Positions 50,503 through 58,868 of a DNA stretch of 58,868 nucleotides are shown here, one piece after another. Made by a program: the position numbers and the translations under genes. Position 1 is the stretch's first letter. Every line of letters begins with the position of its first letter. Below the pieces are notes generated by a model. The model was not told the DNA's origin, made no database searches, and saw only the letters and a program-made list of their open reading frames with translations. The stretch spans positions 1 through 58,868 of the IMG/VR virus record IMGVR_UViG_3300037010_000704. The stretch is one strand, 5' to 3'. The DNA comes from a virus.

Positions 50503-50883
50503 TTAGCTCAGGATGGCTATACCTGCCATGGGGTTTGAAAGTCGAACTGTGAGGGTTAAGGAGGCCAGGGCGGCGTCGTCGAGGTGGTAATCAACATCAG
50601 GGACACCCTCGGCCCCGTCACTGCCAATCACGGTTACTGAGGGGAACCGCTTCATGTTGTGTGTGATAACCCAGGTGTCAGAGGGCGTGGTTTGGGTGTA
50701 GACGAAGTAACCCATGGAGGAATTTGTTCCCCCACCACCCACAATGGAGGCCCAATCCACGGGGTTCCCCTGAGTGTCCACTACCACCACCGCCATGACC
50801 CGATCAGACTTATCCGGGTTGGGGGCAGCGGGGAGGCTCAGTAGGGATCGTCCCTGGGAATCGAATAGATTTGCACCAGCCAT
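50503..50883 (-). CDS. Small fibre-tip-like protein, 126 aa
   Basis: The C-terminal half (SDTWVITHNMKRFPSVTVIG, then DYHLDDAALASLTLTVRLSN) belongs to the compact domain found at the end of many phage fibres (WxxxHN...V...G....V.Y). The related end of the 691-residue fibre lies just downstream. The N-terminal half carries a glycine-rich linker (VGGGGTNSS). It may be a stand-alone tip that joins the fibre, or a small baseplate decoration. ATG 50883 is followed at once by a normal coding pattern. Confidence 0.75.
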   Translation of the reverse strand: MAGANLFDSQGRSLLSLPAAPNPDKSDRVMAVVVVDTQGNPVDWASIVGGGGTNSSMGYFVYTQTTPSDTWVITHNMKRFPSVTVIGSDGAEGVPDVDYHLDDAALASLTLTVRLSNPMAGIAILS

Positions 50884-50911
50884 CTGGCTCAGTCACTCCT
50901 TCTCATAGGGA

Positions 50912-53900
50912 TCACAAAGTTGATGTAGGGGTGGCTACATCCCTCTTGGCGATCGCCTTGGGGAGAACCTGGAGCGGGATGACCTTGGTGGACACCTTGC
51001 CGCACGTATCCTTGACCCGGAAGAGGATGGGTCGGAGTTCGGCTTCCGTGGGGGTACCGCTGATCTCGCCGGTCTGGGAGTTCAGCGTCAGGCCAGCGTG
51101 GAGGAGGGGCTTGGGGATGTAGTCCCATGTGTAGGGCGGCAAGCCGCCCGTGGCCGAGAGGACATCGGAATACTCCTCCCCGATCTTCCCCTTGGCGAGC
51201 ACCTTCGTCGTCAGGAAGAGGGGTGGGGTGTCCCGGATCTCGATGGTGAGTTCCTTGGTGCCCTTGGTCCCATTGGCCTCGGTGACCTCGGCGGTGACCG
51301 TGAAGAGGCCAGGGGCCGTTGGGATCCCCTTGAGTTGGGCCGTGGATCCGAAGGGGGTGACGGAGATGCCAGGAGGCACCCCGTCGACTGTCCAGACGTA
51401 GGGAGCGGAGCCACCCTGGCAGGTGATGGAGTCGTCGTAGGGCTCGCAGACCGCCCCCCTACTGAGTTTATGGGTCATGATTCGCACGGGCATGTTCCAG
51501 GCGTCCTGGGCTGAGGATGGAATCTGAGCGGCGGCAGGTGGGCTGCTCACTGTCCGCGAGGTGGGGCTGACCGTGGGTGGAATCGTGACGGATATCGTCG
51601 GATCCGAAGTCACGAAGGTGCCACCGGGAATCACGATGGGCACCTCGGCCACCGGGTAGGAGGCGATGAGGGCGTTGGCAGCGGCCATCTGGGCATCGAC
51701 GATGCCCTTGAAGGCTTCCAAGGTGGCCAAGCCAGCGACGATCTCACCTTCGATTCCGGCTATGGTGGCTTCCATCTCGGCCTGCTGCTCCGCCTGGATA
51801 TCCATGACGCTCTGGGCAGCCTCATGGCACTCCATCATCCTCATCTGGACGTTGGGGGAGAGGCTCTGGACGTCGGGGCGACTCAGGAACTCGTAGGGCA
51901 CGAAGCGGCCCGTGGACCAGCCGTTGCCGTAGACCTCATCCGAAGGGTTGCCCTTGGCGTCCACTCGGCGAAGGAAGTAGTCCACAGGGTTCCCGTCCTG
52001 ATCAGTAAAGGGGCTGCCGTCCGGCTTGGTTGCGACCTCGACGACGGCTGGCTCCACATGGATAATCTGGAGGACAGGGGCGGGGAGGCTGGGCTGACCC
52101 GGCTTCCACATGAACACGTTCCTCCGGTGATCCCAGGCGCGAAGCATGGTGTCCCGCTTGATGCGTAGGAAGAACTCACCCTTGTCGTTGCTGTCGGTCT
52201 TGTCGGAGGCCAGGGGGTTGCAGTAGGAGTTGATGACGGCGGTGTAGCCGAAGACCATCGAGCGGAGGGGCTCGTCGAGCCTAATCATGTCCTCAAAGTT
52301 GGAGGCCCACTCCCGCCAGAACTGGGAGTAGCGGTCAATGGTGCGGGTCTCACCGTAGGCCGTGTAGCCATGGGAGAACTGGGTCAGGTTGGTCCGCCAG
52401 TCTTTGTTGGCTGCGATGTTCCGCTGGCCGGTGAGGATGGCGTCCCGGACCTTACCTTCCAGAGCTACGGGCACGTCGATGGAGGACGGATACTCGGCGA
52501 GGCCGTTCTGGTCCAGGACAATCCTGATGGTTGGGGTCAGGTCGACACTGAAGGGGGTGTAGTCGAGGTCCAGCTTGGAGAAGCCCGTATTGAGTAGGTC
52601 CACCAGGGCATCGACGGTGGCGTCGATCCCCTTCTTGCTGGCGCAGGCATCCCAACGAGTCGTCCTGGTGTTCCCCAGCAGGGAGGCTTCTAGGTAAGAG
52701 AGTAGCCACATGCACTGACAATAGACGTCAGGTTGGTTCACCCGGAGGTCCATCATCTTGATGGCAAACTTGGAGTCCGAGCCCTGGTAAACTTCCCCCG
52801 TGCGGAGATCCTTGTTCCACCTCACCGGCTTGGCTAGGTCGGGGATGCTCGGGGCGATCAGGGTGTCCCACACTGCTTGGTGAGCTTCGACCCAGATGCC
52901 CTGCCGCCCGATCCTGGCCCGGTTCATGTAGCGGAGCCAAGCAGAGGTGGTGTGGGGGAGGAAGTTGATGTCGTCGAGGACGGCGAGGTTCACGTTGGTG
53001 CGTGTGTAATCCTTGGCCACCCGGTAGAGGGTGATGAGGGCGTCCAGGGTGAAGCCCAGGCCCCCGAGCCCCAAAGGAGCGGTCGTGCCGTCACCCCAAC
53101 CGGAGCCTGCCCCCGTGCCCGTCCCAGAACCCGTAGAGGGCTGAGTCCAACCACCAATGGCGTCCAGGTTGCCCAGGTCGTCCATGATGGCGTCCTGCTC
53201 GGCCTGCGGCAAGGTGTTGAAGGGTGGCAGGGTCTCCCCTGCGGGTAGGAACATCGAGGCGTCGTTGGTGACGTTCAGATTGGTGAACAGCGGGGCCGTG
53301 CCGATCTCGCCGCCCACCAGGGAGAGCACGTTGTTCTCATACTTGGTGGCGGGCATGTAGAAGTCGTTGAGGATAAATTCCGGGTTGGGCAGGCTGCCGG
53401 AGAGATCCGAGAGGGGGTCGTAATCCGGGGCGAATACCGGGATGTCTTCAGGGTATTTGTTAGTGTCCCGGAGAGCATCGAGCCCCCCCATGTTGCCGGG
53501 GGTCGAAGGGTCTGTGGGGGCCAGGAGAGAGGGGTCGGTGATGAGACCCGTAGGCCCCACTCCGGGGAGGGGACTATCCGCCACACCCATGGGGCCAGCG
53601 GCGTCGGATACACGGGAGATGATGAGGCCGTTGCCGACCTCGATCTGCTGTGGGAGGCCCAGGGTATTCGTGGACCCCGGCTTCCTGATCTTGCAGGCCC
53701 CAAAGGCGAAGTTGGCGTCGAACTTCAGGCTGAAGGAGAAGCCAGCACCCAACTTCGAGAAGGTGAAGCCCCCGAACTTGAACTTCCCGAACAGGTTGGG
53801 GAAGCTCGGGAGATCCGGCAGCCTGAGATTGCAGATCATGTTCATCAGGGAGGCGATCTGGTTCAGGATGTTCTGGAGGAAGGCCCTCAACTGGGCCGTG

Positions 53901-54295
53901 AGAGTCATCAACAGGCCGATGCACCCCAGCAAGGCGTTGATGATGTCCATGATCTCGTTGATGTAGTCCTGGATCTTCTTGATGTACTTGATGATGGTGA
54001 TGGCGATCTTAATCGCACGGGGGGTGGTGGGGAGGTAGCAGTCAGTCCCGAGCCAGTTCAGGCCGATGAAGTGGGAGATCTTCTCTTCCAAGTCCTTCTT
54101 GGCCTGCATGAGGTTGAAGATGGCATCGCCTATGGCAGCCTCGGCCTTGCGGCCTTGCTCCATGGCCTTGTGCATCTTCCCTTCAATCTTCGGCGTTCCA
54201 GGCGTCTTCTCTTGGGGTCGTCCCGGCAGCTTATCCGTCACCCACGTAGGGATGATTGATTCTGGGGGTTCCCTGTCATACCATGCTTCAGCCAT
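50912..54295 (-). CDS. Large baseplate protein with helical N-terminus and two Ig-like domains
   Basis: The 1,127-residue protein has three parts. Residues 1-165 are helical, with a long hydrophobic or amphipathic run (about 94-155, IKIAITIIKYIKKIQDYINE, then IMDIINALLGCIGLLMTLTA). Residues 165-900 are a large mixed body. Residues 955-1110 hold two putative-Ig (He_PIG) domains (GGSAPYVWTVDGVPPGISV and TGGLPPYTWDYIPKPL, with GEISGTPTEAEL). It lies directly after the spike gene, where tail-tip or baseplate proteins that contact the cell are found. The hydrophobic run could interact with a membrane during DNA entry, but that is inference. Confidence 0.78.
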   Translation of the reverse strand: MAEAWYDREPPESIIPTWVTDKLPGRPQEKTPGTPKIEGKMHKAMEQGRKAEAAIGDAIFNLMQAKKDLEEKISHFIGLNWLGTDCYLPTTPRAIKIAITIIKYIKKIQDYINEIMDIINALLGCIGLLMTLTAQLRAFLQNILNQIASLMNMICNLRLPDLPSFPNLFGKFKFGGFTFSKLGAGFSFSLKFDANFAFGACKIRKPGSTNTLGLPQQIEVGNGLIISRVSDAAGPMGVADSPLPGVGPTGLITDPSLLAPTDPSTPGNMGGLDALRDTNKYPEDIPVFAPDYDPLSDLSGSLPNPEFILNDFYMPATKYENNVLSLVGGEIGTAPLFTNLNVTNDASMFLPAGETLPPFNTLPQAEQDAIMDDLGNLDAIGGWTQPSTGSGTGTGAGSGWGDGTTAPLGLGGLGFTLDALITLYRVAKDYTRTNVNLAVLDDINFLPHTTSAWLRYMNRARIGRQGIWVEAHQAVWDTLIAPSIPDLAKPVRWNKDLRTGEVYQGSDSKFAIKMMDLRVNQPDVYCQCMWLLSYLEASLLGNTRTTRWDACASKKGIDATVDALVDLLNTGFSKLDLDYTPFSVDLTPTIRIVLDQNGLAEYPSSIDVPVALEGKVRDAILTGQRNIAANKDWRTNLTQFSHGYTAYGETRTIDRYSQFWREWASNFEDMIRLDEPLRSMVFGYTAVINSYCNPLASDKTDSNDKGEFFLRIKRDTMLRAWDHRRNVFMWKPGQPSLPAPVLQIIHVEPAVVEVATKPDGSPFTDQDGNPVDYFLRRVDAKGNPSDEVYGNGWSTGRFVPYEFLSRPDVQSLSPNVQMRMMECHEAAQSVMDIQAEQQAEMEATIAGIEGEIVAGLATLEAFKGIVDAQMAAANALIASYPVAEVPIVIPGGTFVTSDPTISVTIPPTVSPTSRTVSSPPAAAQIPSSAQDAWNMPVRIMTHKLSRGAVCEPYDDSITCQGGSAPYVWTVDGVPPGISVTPFGSTAQLKGIPTAPGLFTVTAEVTEANGTKGTKELTIEIRDTPPLFLTTKVLAKGKIGEEYSDVLSATGGLPPYTWDYIPKPLLHAGLTLNSQTGEISGTPTEAELRPILFRVKDTCGKVSTKVIPLQVLPKAIAKRDVATPTSTL

Positions 54296-54303
54296 CGGAT
54301 TCC

Positions 54304-56595
54304 CTAACGCTGCTTGGAGTAGGCACCTTCGTTGTTGACGCGATCCGCACCCTCAACGACATTGGCGGTCAGGGCAGTGGAGAGAACCTTCATGCCCTTG
54401 ATGATGTGGTCGAACTTGGCGTGGGTGATGATGTCCCCGTTGGCGTCCAGGACAATGTCGCCGGTTGCGTGAACGGTGTAATTGCCGACCACACTGATGT
54501 CTACATCGCCCATGATCTCCAACTGGAGGCCACGCTTTTGATCGTTGGAGCCGATGGTGATTTCAGCCCCTCCATCAAGGGATGCAGTAATCGAACGGCC
54601 CTGTTTGTCTTTACCAATCCAGGCGACGAGGCCACCCCCGAGGTCCAGCATGAGGCTCTGGCCGGTGTCCGTGTTCTGTCCGATACGTAGCAGGATGTCG
54701 GAGACGGCGTGGAGGTCCAGGCTGAGGCCCGTGCAGTCCATGTTAGGGATGGGGGAACCGGAATAGTAGTAGGGGGCTTCCCTTGTCTGTGGCGTACCGG
54801 CCTTGGTGAGGTCGTGGATCTTGTAGGGGCCGTCACCGGAACCATAGGTGGGCCGACCCTTGGTGCGGCTGTAGTCCGTACCGCCCTGGGTCTTACCGGG
54901 GCCGTCCTGGTAGCCATTCTTGAGGTGCCGACGCTTGGATTTGTTGCTACGAGCGCCTAAACGGAGAATGGTCCCACCGTCGAAGGCACCCCGGAAGCTA
55001 ACCCGCTCGGCGGCTGCCTTGTCGGTGAGATCCCCGGCGTCCCCGATGGCGTTGAGCTTCTTCTTCTTCCAGTACTGAAGTTCCCGCTTCACGACGGCGT
55101 CGGACTTCTCCCTGTTCTGGGACATGACATTGCGGTCGTCGTCGGGCAGGGTGGTGTCATCACAACCAAGGCGCATGACGACCTGCCCCAAGGTGGTTAG
55201 GTCCAGGGACTCCTCCTCATCCCGGTTCTTGCCCAAGACGATGCGGGCGGACCCAACGAAGTGGGCCTCCATGGACCGGCCAGCGCCATAGGGGTGCTCG
55301 TATTCGGAATTGTCCCAAGGGATGTTCTCCTTGGGGATCGTGCATCCCACTTCAAGCAGGATGAGGCCTTCTTTGGTGATGTCCCAGCGGGTTGTGTTGT
55401 AGTCGTGAGGGAACCGGACGGCGTAGGCTGAGGCAGCCATGCGGGCTTCCACATGATCGTCGCTCTTCTTGCACTCGGTGTGGCCCGTGGCTGTATCGGT
55501 GCCGAAGCGGCCTTCCTTCTTCATGGGGAAGATATTGGTCTTCAGGATCTTCCCGTAGGTGGACTTGTCGAAGCGGTTGTAGCCCACGAGGGTGCCCTGG
55601 GTCTTCTCGATGATCCAGCCGCGACGGCGGGGCGTCGGGCCTTCACCCTTGGTCGGACCCACGGGAGTCTTCTTGACGTCATCAGGGTGGTCGATCTCCT
55701 GCCCGATGATGAAGTCCTGATCGTCATGGTTGACGCCCTGGCCACCGGCCACCGGGGAGGTCCGCTCCCAGATGTTCCGCTTGAGGCCGAGCATATTGTC
55801 GAGGTAGTCAGTCTCCAGGACTTCCTGAGGAACGGGGAAGTCCAAGGCGAACTCCTGAATACGCTCCAGCACCTCGGAGACAGGGAGCATATCCTTCTGG
55901 CCATCAAAGTAACGGGTCTTGGTGTCCTTGTCGTGCTGGAGGAACACAGGCCACTGCTCGGTGCCGTCAGGCAGCATGAACTTCTTGAGGGGCTCGGCAT
56001 CAGGGCGATAGACCCGGCCCCGGAAGGTCAGACCGGAGTCGGTGTATTCCACACGACGGCTGGTGATCTGGGTCCACTCACGGCGGAGGGGGTCCAGGTT
56101 GTCTCGGCTGAAGTCAGAGGCCAGTTGGTCCCACCCACCGTCGATCTTGGCAGTGTAGCCCATGGTATTCGTGACCGTCCGCTGACCTGGGTAGGCTTTG
56201 CGGTAGGTGCTGCGGATACGCTTCCGCTTCCGTTCCACGTCCTCGTTGATGCGGCGGGCGACCGCATACTTCCCTGCCAGGGCATCGGACCCCACCCAGG
56301 AGACAACGGCGATGGTACGGTTGCCGTCACTCTCAGGTGAGATGTTGCAGCACAGGCACTTTGCGCCCCGCTCGGGCATGGTGATGTCTGTAGCGGTGAA
56401 GCTGGAGTAGTTTGCGGGGATCACCATCACTGACTCGTGGACGATGCCAGTGCCGGGATCCTTGATGTCTACGATGCCTTTTTCCCAGTCCACACGAACG
56501 ACCTCCCCGATGAACAGGGCATAGCGAAGGTCGTCACGGCGGTGACCCATCATGGATTGGTGCTGTGAGGGGGTTTTATAGGTCATGTAGGTCAT
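54304..56595 (-). CDS. Baseplate central spike (gp5/VgrG-like)
   Basis: The 763-residue protein starts at ATG 56595, which overlaps the stop of the hub gene (ATGA). Residues 28-105 form an OB-fold (GEVVRVDWEKGIVDIKDPGT, then MVIPANYSSFTATDITMPER and RTIAVVSWVG) as in gp5 and VgrG. Residues about 640-750 (ITASLDGGAEITIGSND, QLEIMGDVDISVVGNYTVHA, GDIVLDANGDIITHAKF) are the short repeats of the trimeric beta-helix needle. The middle (residues 110-600) is unusually long and has no lysozyme motif that I can see. It would pierce the outer membrane at the centre of the baseplate together with the hub. Confidence 0.85.
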   Translation of the reverse strand: MTYMTYKTPSQHQSMMGHRRDDLRYALFIGEVVRVDWEKGIVDIKDPGTGIVHESVMVIPANYSSFTATDITMPERGAKCLCCNISPESDGNRTIAVVSWVGSDALAGKYAVARRINEDVERKRKRIRSTYRKAYPGQRTVTNTMGYTAKIDGGWDQLASDFSRDNLDPLRREWTQITSRRVEYTDSGLTFRGRVYRPDAEPLKKFMLPDGTEQWPVFLQHDKDTKTRYFDGQKDMLPVSEVLERIQEFALDFPVPQEVLETDYLDNMLGLKRNIWERTSPVAGGQGVNHDDQDFIIGQEIDHPDDVKKTPVGPTKGEGPTPRRRGWIIEKTQGTLVGYNRFDKSTYGKILKTNIFPMKKEGRFGTDTATGHTECKKSDDHVEARMAASAYAVRFPHDYNTTRWDITKEGLILLEVGCTIPKENIPWDNSEYEHPYGAGRSMEAHFVGSARIVLGKNRDEEESLDLTTLGQVVMRLGCDDTTLPDDDRNVMSQNREKSDAVVKRELQYWKKKKLNAIGDAGDLTDKAAAERVSFRGAFDGGTILRLGARSNKSKRRHLKNGYQDGPGKTQGGTDYSRTKGRPTYGSGDGPYKIHDLTKAGTPQTREAPYYYSGSPIPNMDCTGLSLDLHAVSDILLRIGQNTDTGQSLMLDLGGGLVAWIGKDKQGRSITASLDGGAEITIGSNDQKRGLQLEIMGDVDISVVGNYTVHATGDIVLDANGDIITHAKFDHIIKGMKVLSTALTANVVEGADRVNNEGAYSKQR

Positions 56596-58868
56596 GGCTT
56601 ACCCCCTGCGATACCCTTCGGGGCGTCCACCAGGGCAAACTGATTAGCCTTGGCTTTCTCATCTTGAGTGGAGCTACCCGCCGCAGCCCCATCCCTGGTT
56701 CGCTGGTCAGCGGCTTCTTTGGCGGCGGGGGAGGCCATGTTGGCGACGGTGAGATCCTTACCCTGGGCGTCGAACTCCATAACAAACCACGTCTGGTCAT
56801 CGTCGGCCTTACTGTTGTCCTGGTCATCCCCGAGAACAGCGATCTGCACTCCGGCGAGACCATTGTAGATGGCTTCCCACGCCTTCCCGCCCTGCTTGTC
56901 GAAGCTGGGGGTGCCGAGGGCGGTGAAGAGGAAGGCGTTGAGCTTCTCCTGCTTCTTTCCCTCGTTGGAGTCGGTGTCGGTGGTCTTTGCGTCGGCCTGC
57001 TTCTTCCGTAGTGCCCTCTGGGCTTCACGCTCCGTGCTGCTCATGGAGAAGAGTTCGAGGGCTTCGCGGAGACCCATGTAACGGCCCCAGGGGAAGGGGG
57101 CCATGACGACGTAGCCCTTACCGTCCGTGTAGGGAATCGTGGTCCGTAGGGTGTAGTAGTAGTCACCATCCACGGGGTTTTGTTTGGAGAAGTCCACGTA
57201 GGAGCGACTCTTACTGGAACCCCCCTTGGTAGTGGCCTGCTTGTCGGAGATCCCACCATTCTGGATACGCCATGCCTTGTTGAGTGTCGTCGGGTTGGGG
57301 AGCATGGACTTCTTGAAGCCCGCAGCGCCCAGGCGCTCGATCTCAGACTTGACCTCAGCCGGGAGCTTCTCAGAGGGCCTGATGTTATGGGCCACAGCCG
57401 AGTCATTCTCCCCCGTTGAGGTCGAGGTGTCCTTCTTGGGCTCGGAGGTTCCGGTCTTGGCGGTGGTGAACTCAAATACCAGATTGGGGACAGACTTGTA
57501 GACCAGGGCGTTCTTGGTGGTCTCCTTACCGTCCTCACCCATGACCTTGATGGCTTCAACGTCCTGCTTCAACACCCGCTCACGGATGCAGTCCAGATGG
57601 AGACGCATGGTGGCCGTGCCGCCCACGTTGTAGCTCCACGAGATGTTACGCAGGTAGCCATACATGTCCATGTGGGGGAGAAAGATGGGGTAGCCCAGCT
57701 TCAACTCAGGCCGCATGGGGATGGTGCATTGGTAGGAGCGGTAGCCACGGTTCGACTTGGTCATCTCATTGACGGCCCAGGCGAAATTGGTCTCAGGATC
57801 CTCACCCAGGAAGGAGTAGGACTTGGGCTCTTCGGCCCGTAGGCCAAACTTACGCAGCAGGTTGAGATCGATCCATGAACTCGTGGCCAGTAACTCCTCC
57901 CCGACCCCCTGCATTAAGGGGTTCTGGCCCATGGTGCCCTTCACGGACGTGCGGGTGAAGCGTATGGCGCTCTCGTCCTCCTGCTCGCTCTCCTGTTCAA
58001 TCTCAGCGAGGTTCACGATGAAGGGGTTGACGGGGGCCTCAGCCTTGTCGTCGCCGCTCACCCACTGGGTGACGTCCAGATTGTAGAGGGGCGGCTTAAT
58101 TATGATCCGGCCATCGAGATCCTGGAAGCCTTCGTAGCCAATGAGGTCCACCATCTGGCGGAGGCGCTCCAGCCGAGAGATGATCTCGCTGTTGAAGAGA
58201 GTGATGTTCCCAATGGCGTAATCAGGAGCCCAGTTCACGAGTTCCTTGAACTCCGCGAAGGTGTCCTCCAAGAACTTTGAGTCCTTGACACTAACGTGGA
58301 CACTCGTAGTGTAGTTGTCCGCCCTCATGTTTTCGTGGTTCTTGGCCAACTCCGTCCACTTCTGGAAGACGTCCTTCTTGTGCTCATCCCGGAAAGGGTA
58401 GAAGCGTAGGCCCTTCAACAGGCGGCGGAGGTAGATGGACCACTTTGGGGCGTAGCCTAGGTAGAAGGCGTTCCGCTCGTCTGTGGTGTCCCCACCGAAG
58501 CCGGATGAGCCACCAATCTCCTTCACGGATGTCGTCTTCAGAGCAGACATCTGAATGGGCTCAACGAACATGTAGAAGGCCGACATGAACGCATTTGAAC
58601 TGATGAACTTGGTCCGCATCGGTGACACGTCTTCAGGGTCACCATATTGGATGAGGCCGGGGGCCGTGTTGATCTGCATCAACTCCATAAGGCGCATGAC
58701 CCCTTTGCAGGAGATGGAGATTTCCAGGGTGGTACCCATGTCGTCGTAGGTGATCGCGGAGACCACGCCCCAGAAGATCCGGTGGTAGACCGTCTTGCCC
58801 TCGGGGTTGGGGTAGTAGCCCTTGGCAAAGATGCGGACGTCCATCATTGTCGAGATGATGCGATTGCC
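56592..58868 (-). CDS. Baseplate hub (gpD/gp27-like), N-terminus cut by window edge
   Basis: The frame is open from the right edge (58868), 21 bases upstream of the first Met at 58847. That Met lacks a ribosome-binding site, and the residues before it (GNRIISTMMDVRIFAKGYYP) read as one continuous strand. The gene is therefore truncated by the window and the real N-terminus lies outside. The visible 759 codons contain a gp27/gpD-like core (YHRIFWGVVSAITYDDMGTT, then LEISISCKG). The domain (YLRNISWSYNVGGTATMRLH) near residue 420 is typical of hub ends. The last 300 residues are charged and helical. The hub carries the spike and joins tail tube and baseplate. Confidence 0.82.
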   Translation of the reverse strand, partial: GNRIISTMMDVRIFAKGYYPNPEGKTVYHRIFWGVVSAITYDDMGTTLEISISCKGVMRLMELMQINTAPGLIQYGDPEDVSPMRTKFISSNAFMSAFYMFVEPIQMSALKTTSVKEIGGSSGFGGDTTDERNAFYLGYAPKWSIYLRRLLKGLRFYPFRDEHKKDVFQKWTELAKNHENMRADNYTTSVHVSVKDSKFLEDTFAEFKELVNWAPDYAIGNITLFNSEIISRLERLRQMVDLIGYEGFQDLDGRIIIKPPLYNLDVTQWVSGDDKAEAPVNPFIVNLAEIEQESEQEDESAIRFTRTSVKGTMGQNPLMQGVGEELLATSSWIDLNLLRKFGLRAEEPKSYSFLGEDPETNFAWAVNEMTKSNRGYRSYQCTIPMRPELKLGYPIFLPHMDMYGYLRNISWSYNVGGTATMRLHLDCIRERVLKQDVEAIKVMGEDGKETTKNALVYKSVPNLVFEFTTAKTGTSEPKKDTSTSTGENDSAVAHNIRPSEKLPAEVKSEIERLGAAGFKKSMLPNPTTLNKAWRIQNGGISDKQATTKGGSSKSRSYVDFSKQNPVDGDYYYTLRTTIPYTDGKGYVVMAPFPWGRYMGLREALELFSMSSTEREAQRALRKKQADAKTTDTDSNEGKKQEKLNAFLFTALGTPSFDKQGGKAWEAIYNGLAGVQIAVLGDDQDNSKADDDQTWFVMEFDAQGKDLTVANMASPAAKEAADQRTRDGAAAGSSTQDEKAKANQFALVDAPKGIAGGKP

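Noticed and set aside
1-58868. tRNA, rRNA or CRISPR in the gaps
   Set aside because: No cloverleaf with a GGTTCGA-type arm and CCA end, no rRNA-like stretch and no spaced direct repeats were found; the only direct repeat is the coding 36-bp tandem duplication.

Overview
The window is a piece of a large tailed-phage genome, most likely a myovirus. About 30 kb codes for baseplate and tail genes: a gpD/gp27-like hub, an OB-fold/beta-helix central spike, a baseplate J/gp6-like wedge protein and a possible gp25-like wedge protein. These are followed by a set of fibre and adhesin genes and a lysozyme-like hydrolase. I saw no rRNA, tRNA, CRISPR array or cellular operon. The DNA is GC-rich by eye, with two less GC-rich genes: a DNA adenine methylase (8464-9537) and a lone TnpB (43618-44850). 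The host cannot be read from the sequence. Genes are tightly packed, often with ATGA or TAATG stop/start overlaps, so translational coupling is the rule.

Layout, following the dominant minus strand from right to left. (1) 58868-50503: hub (cut by the window edge), spike, a 1,127-residue baseplate protein with two C-terminal putative-Ig domains, and a small fibre-tip-like protein. (2) 50470-44948: five fibre or appendage genes and a 102-residue gene. (3) 44945-43618: a TnpB unit without a transposase. (4) 43598-41968: two small genes and a lysozyme-like hydrolase. It meets tail-to-tail a plus-strand PKD/propeller adhesin (40046-41971). (5) 39979-26222: three large adhesin-type proteins of 1,265, 2,747 and 545 residues. 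(6) 26213-17291: a nucleotidyltransferase-like protein, the baseplate wedge group and three further tail or virion genes. (7) 17315-8150: a non-structural block with a PD-(D/E)XK nuclease, small genes, a CCA-adding-type enzyme, a zinc-ribbon protein, a candidate broken gene, a possible papain-like protein, an SNF2 helicase, the methylase and a tiny zinc protein. (8) 8102-7332: a C1A papain-like peptidase. It is separated by a bidirectional terminator from the plus-strand block 4143-7262 (UvrD-type helicase and small proteins). (9) 4041-1: virion-type genes, several tiny coupled genes and a GIY-YIG endonuclease.

The features most worth a second look are these. A 27-bp motif, TA-N3-TCTA-N11-GTGTA, recurs upstream of three separate non-structural transcription units and looks like a phage promoter class. 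TnpB has intact catalytic residues and candidate ends. Two proteins carry the GG/DxD nucleotidyltransferase signature. There is an intact C1A peptidase without a signal peptide, and possibly a second papain-like protein. A reading frame at 13312-13511 seems broken by one frameshift and one stop. Three types of selfish nuclease (GIY-YIG, PD-(D/E)XK with RYGV repeats, TnpB) lie among the genes. Functional calls rest on motifs read by eye; no database search was run.
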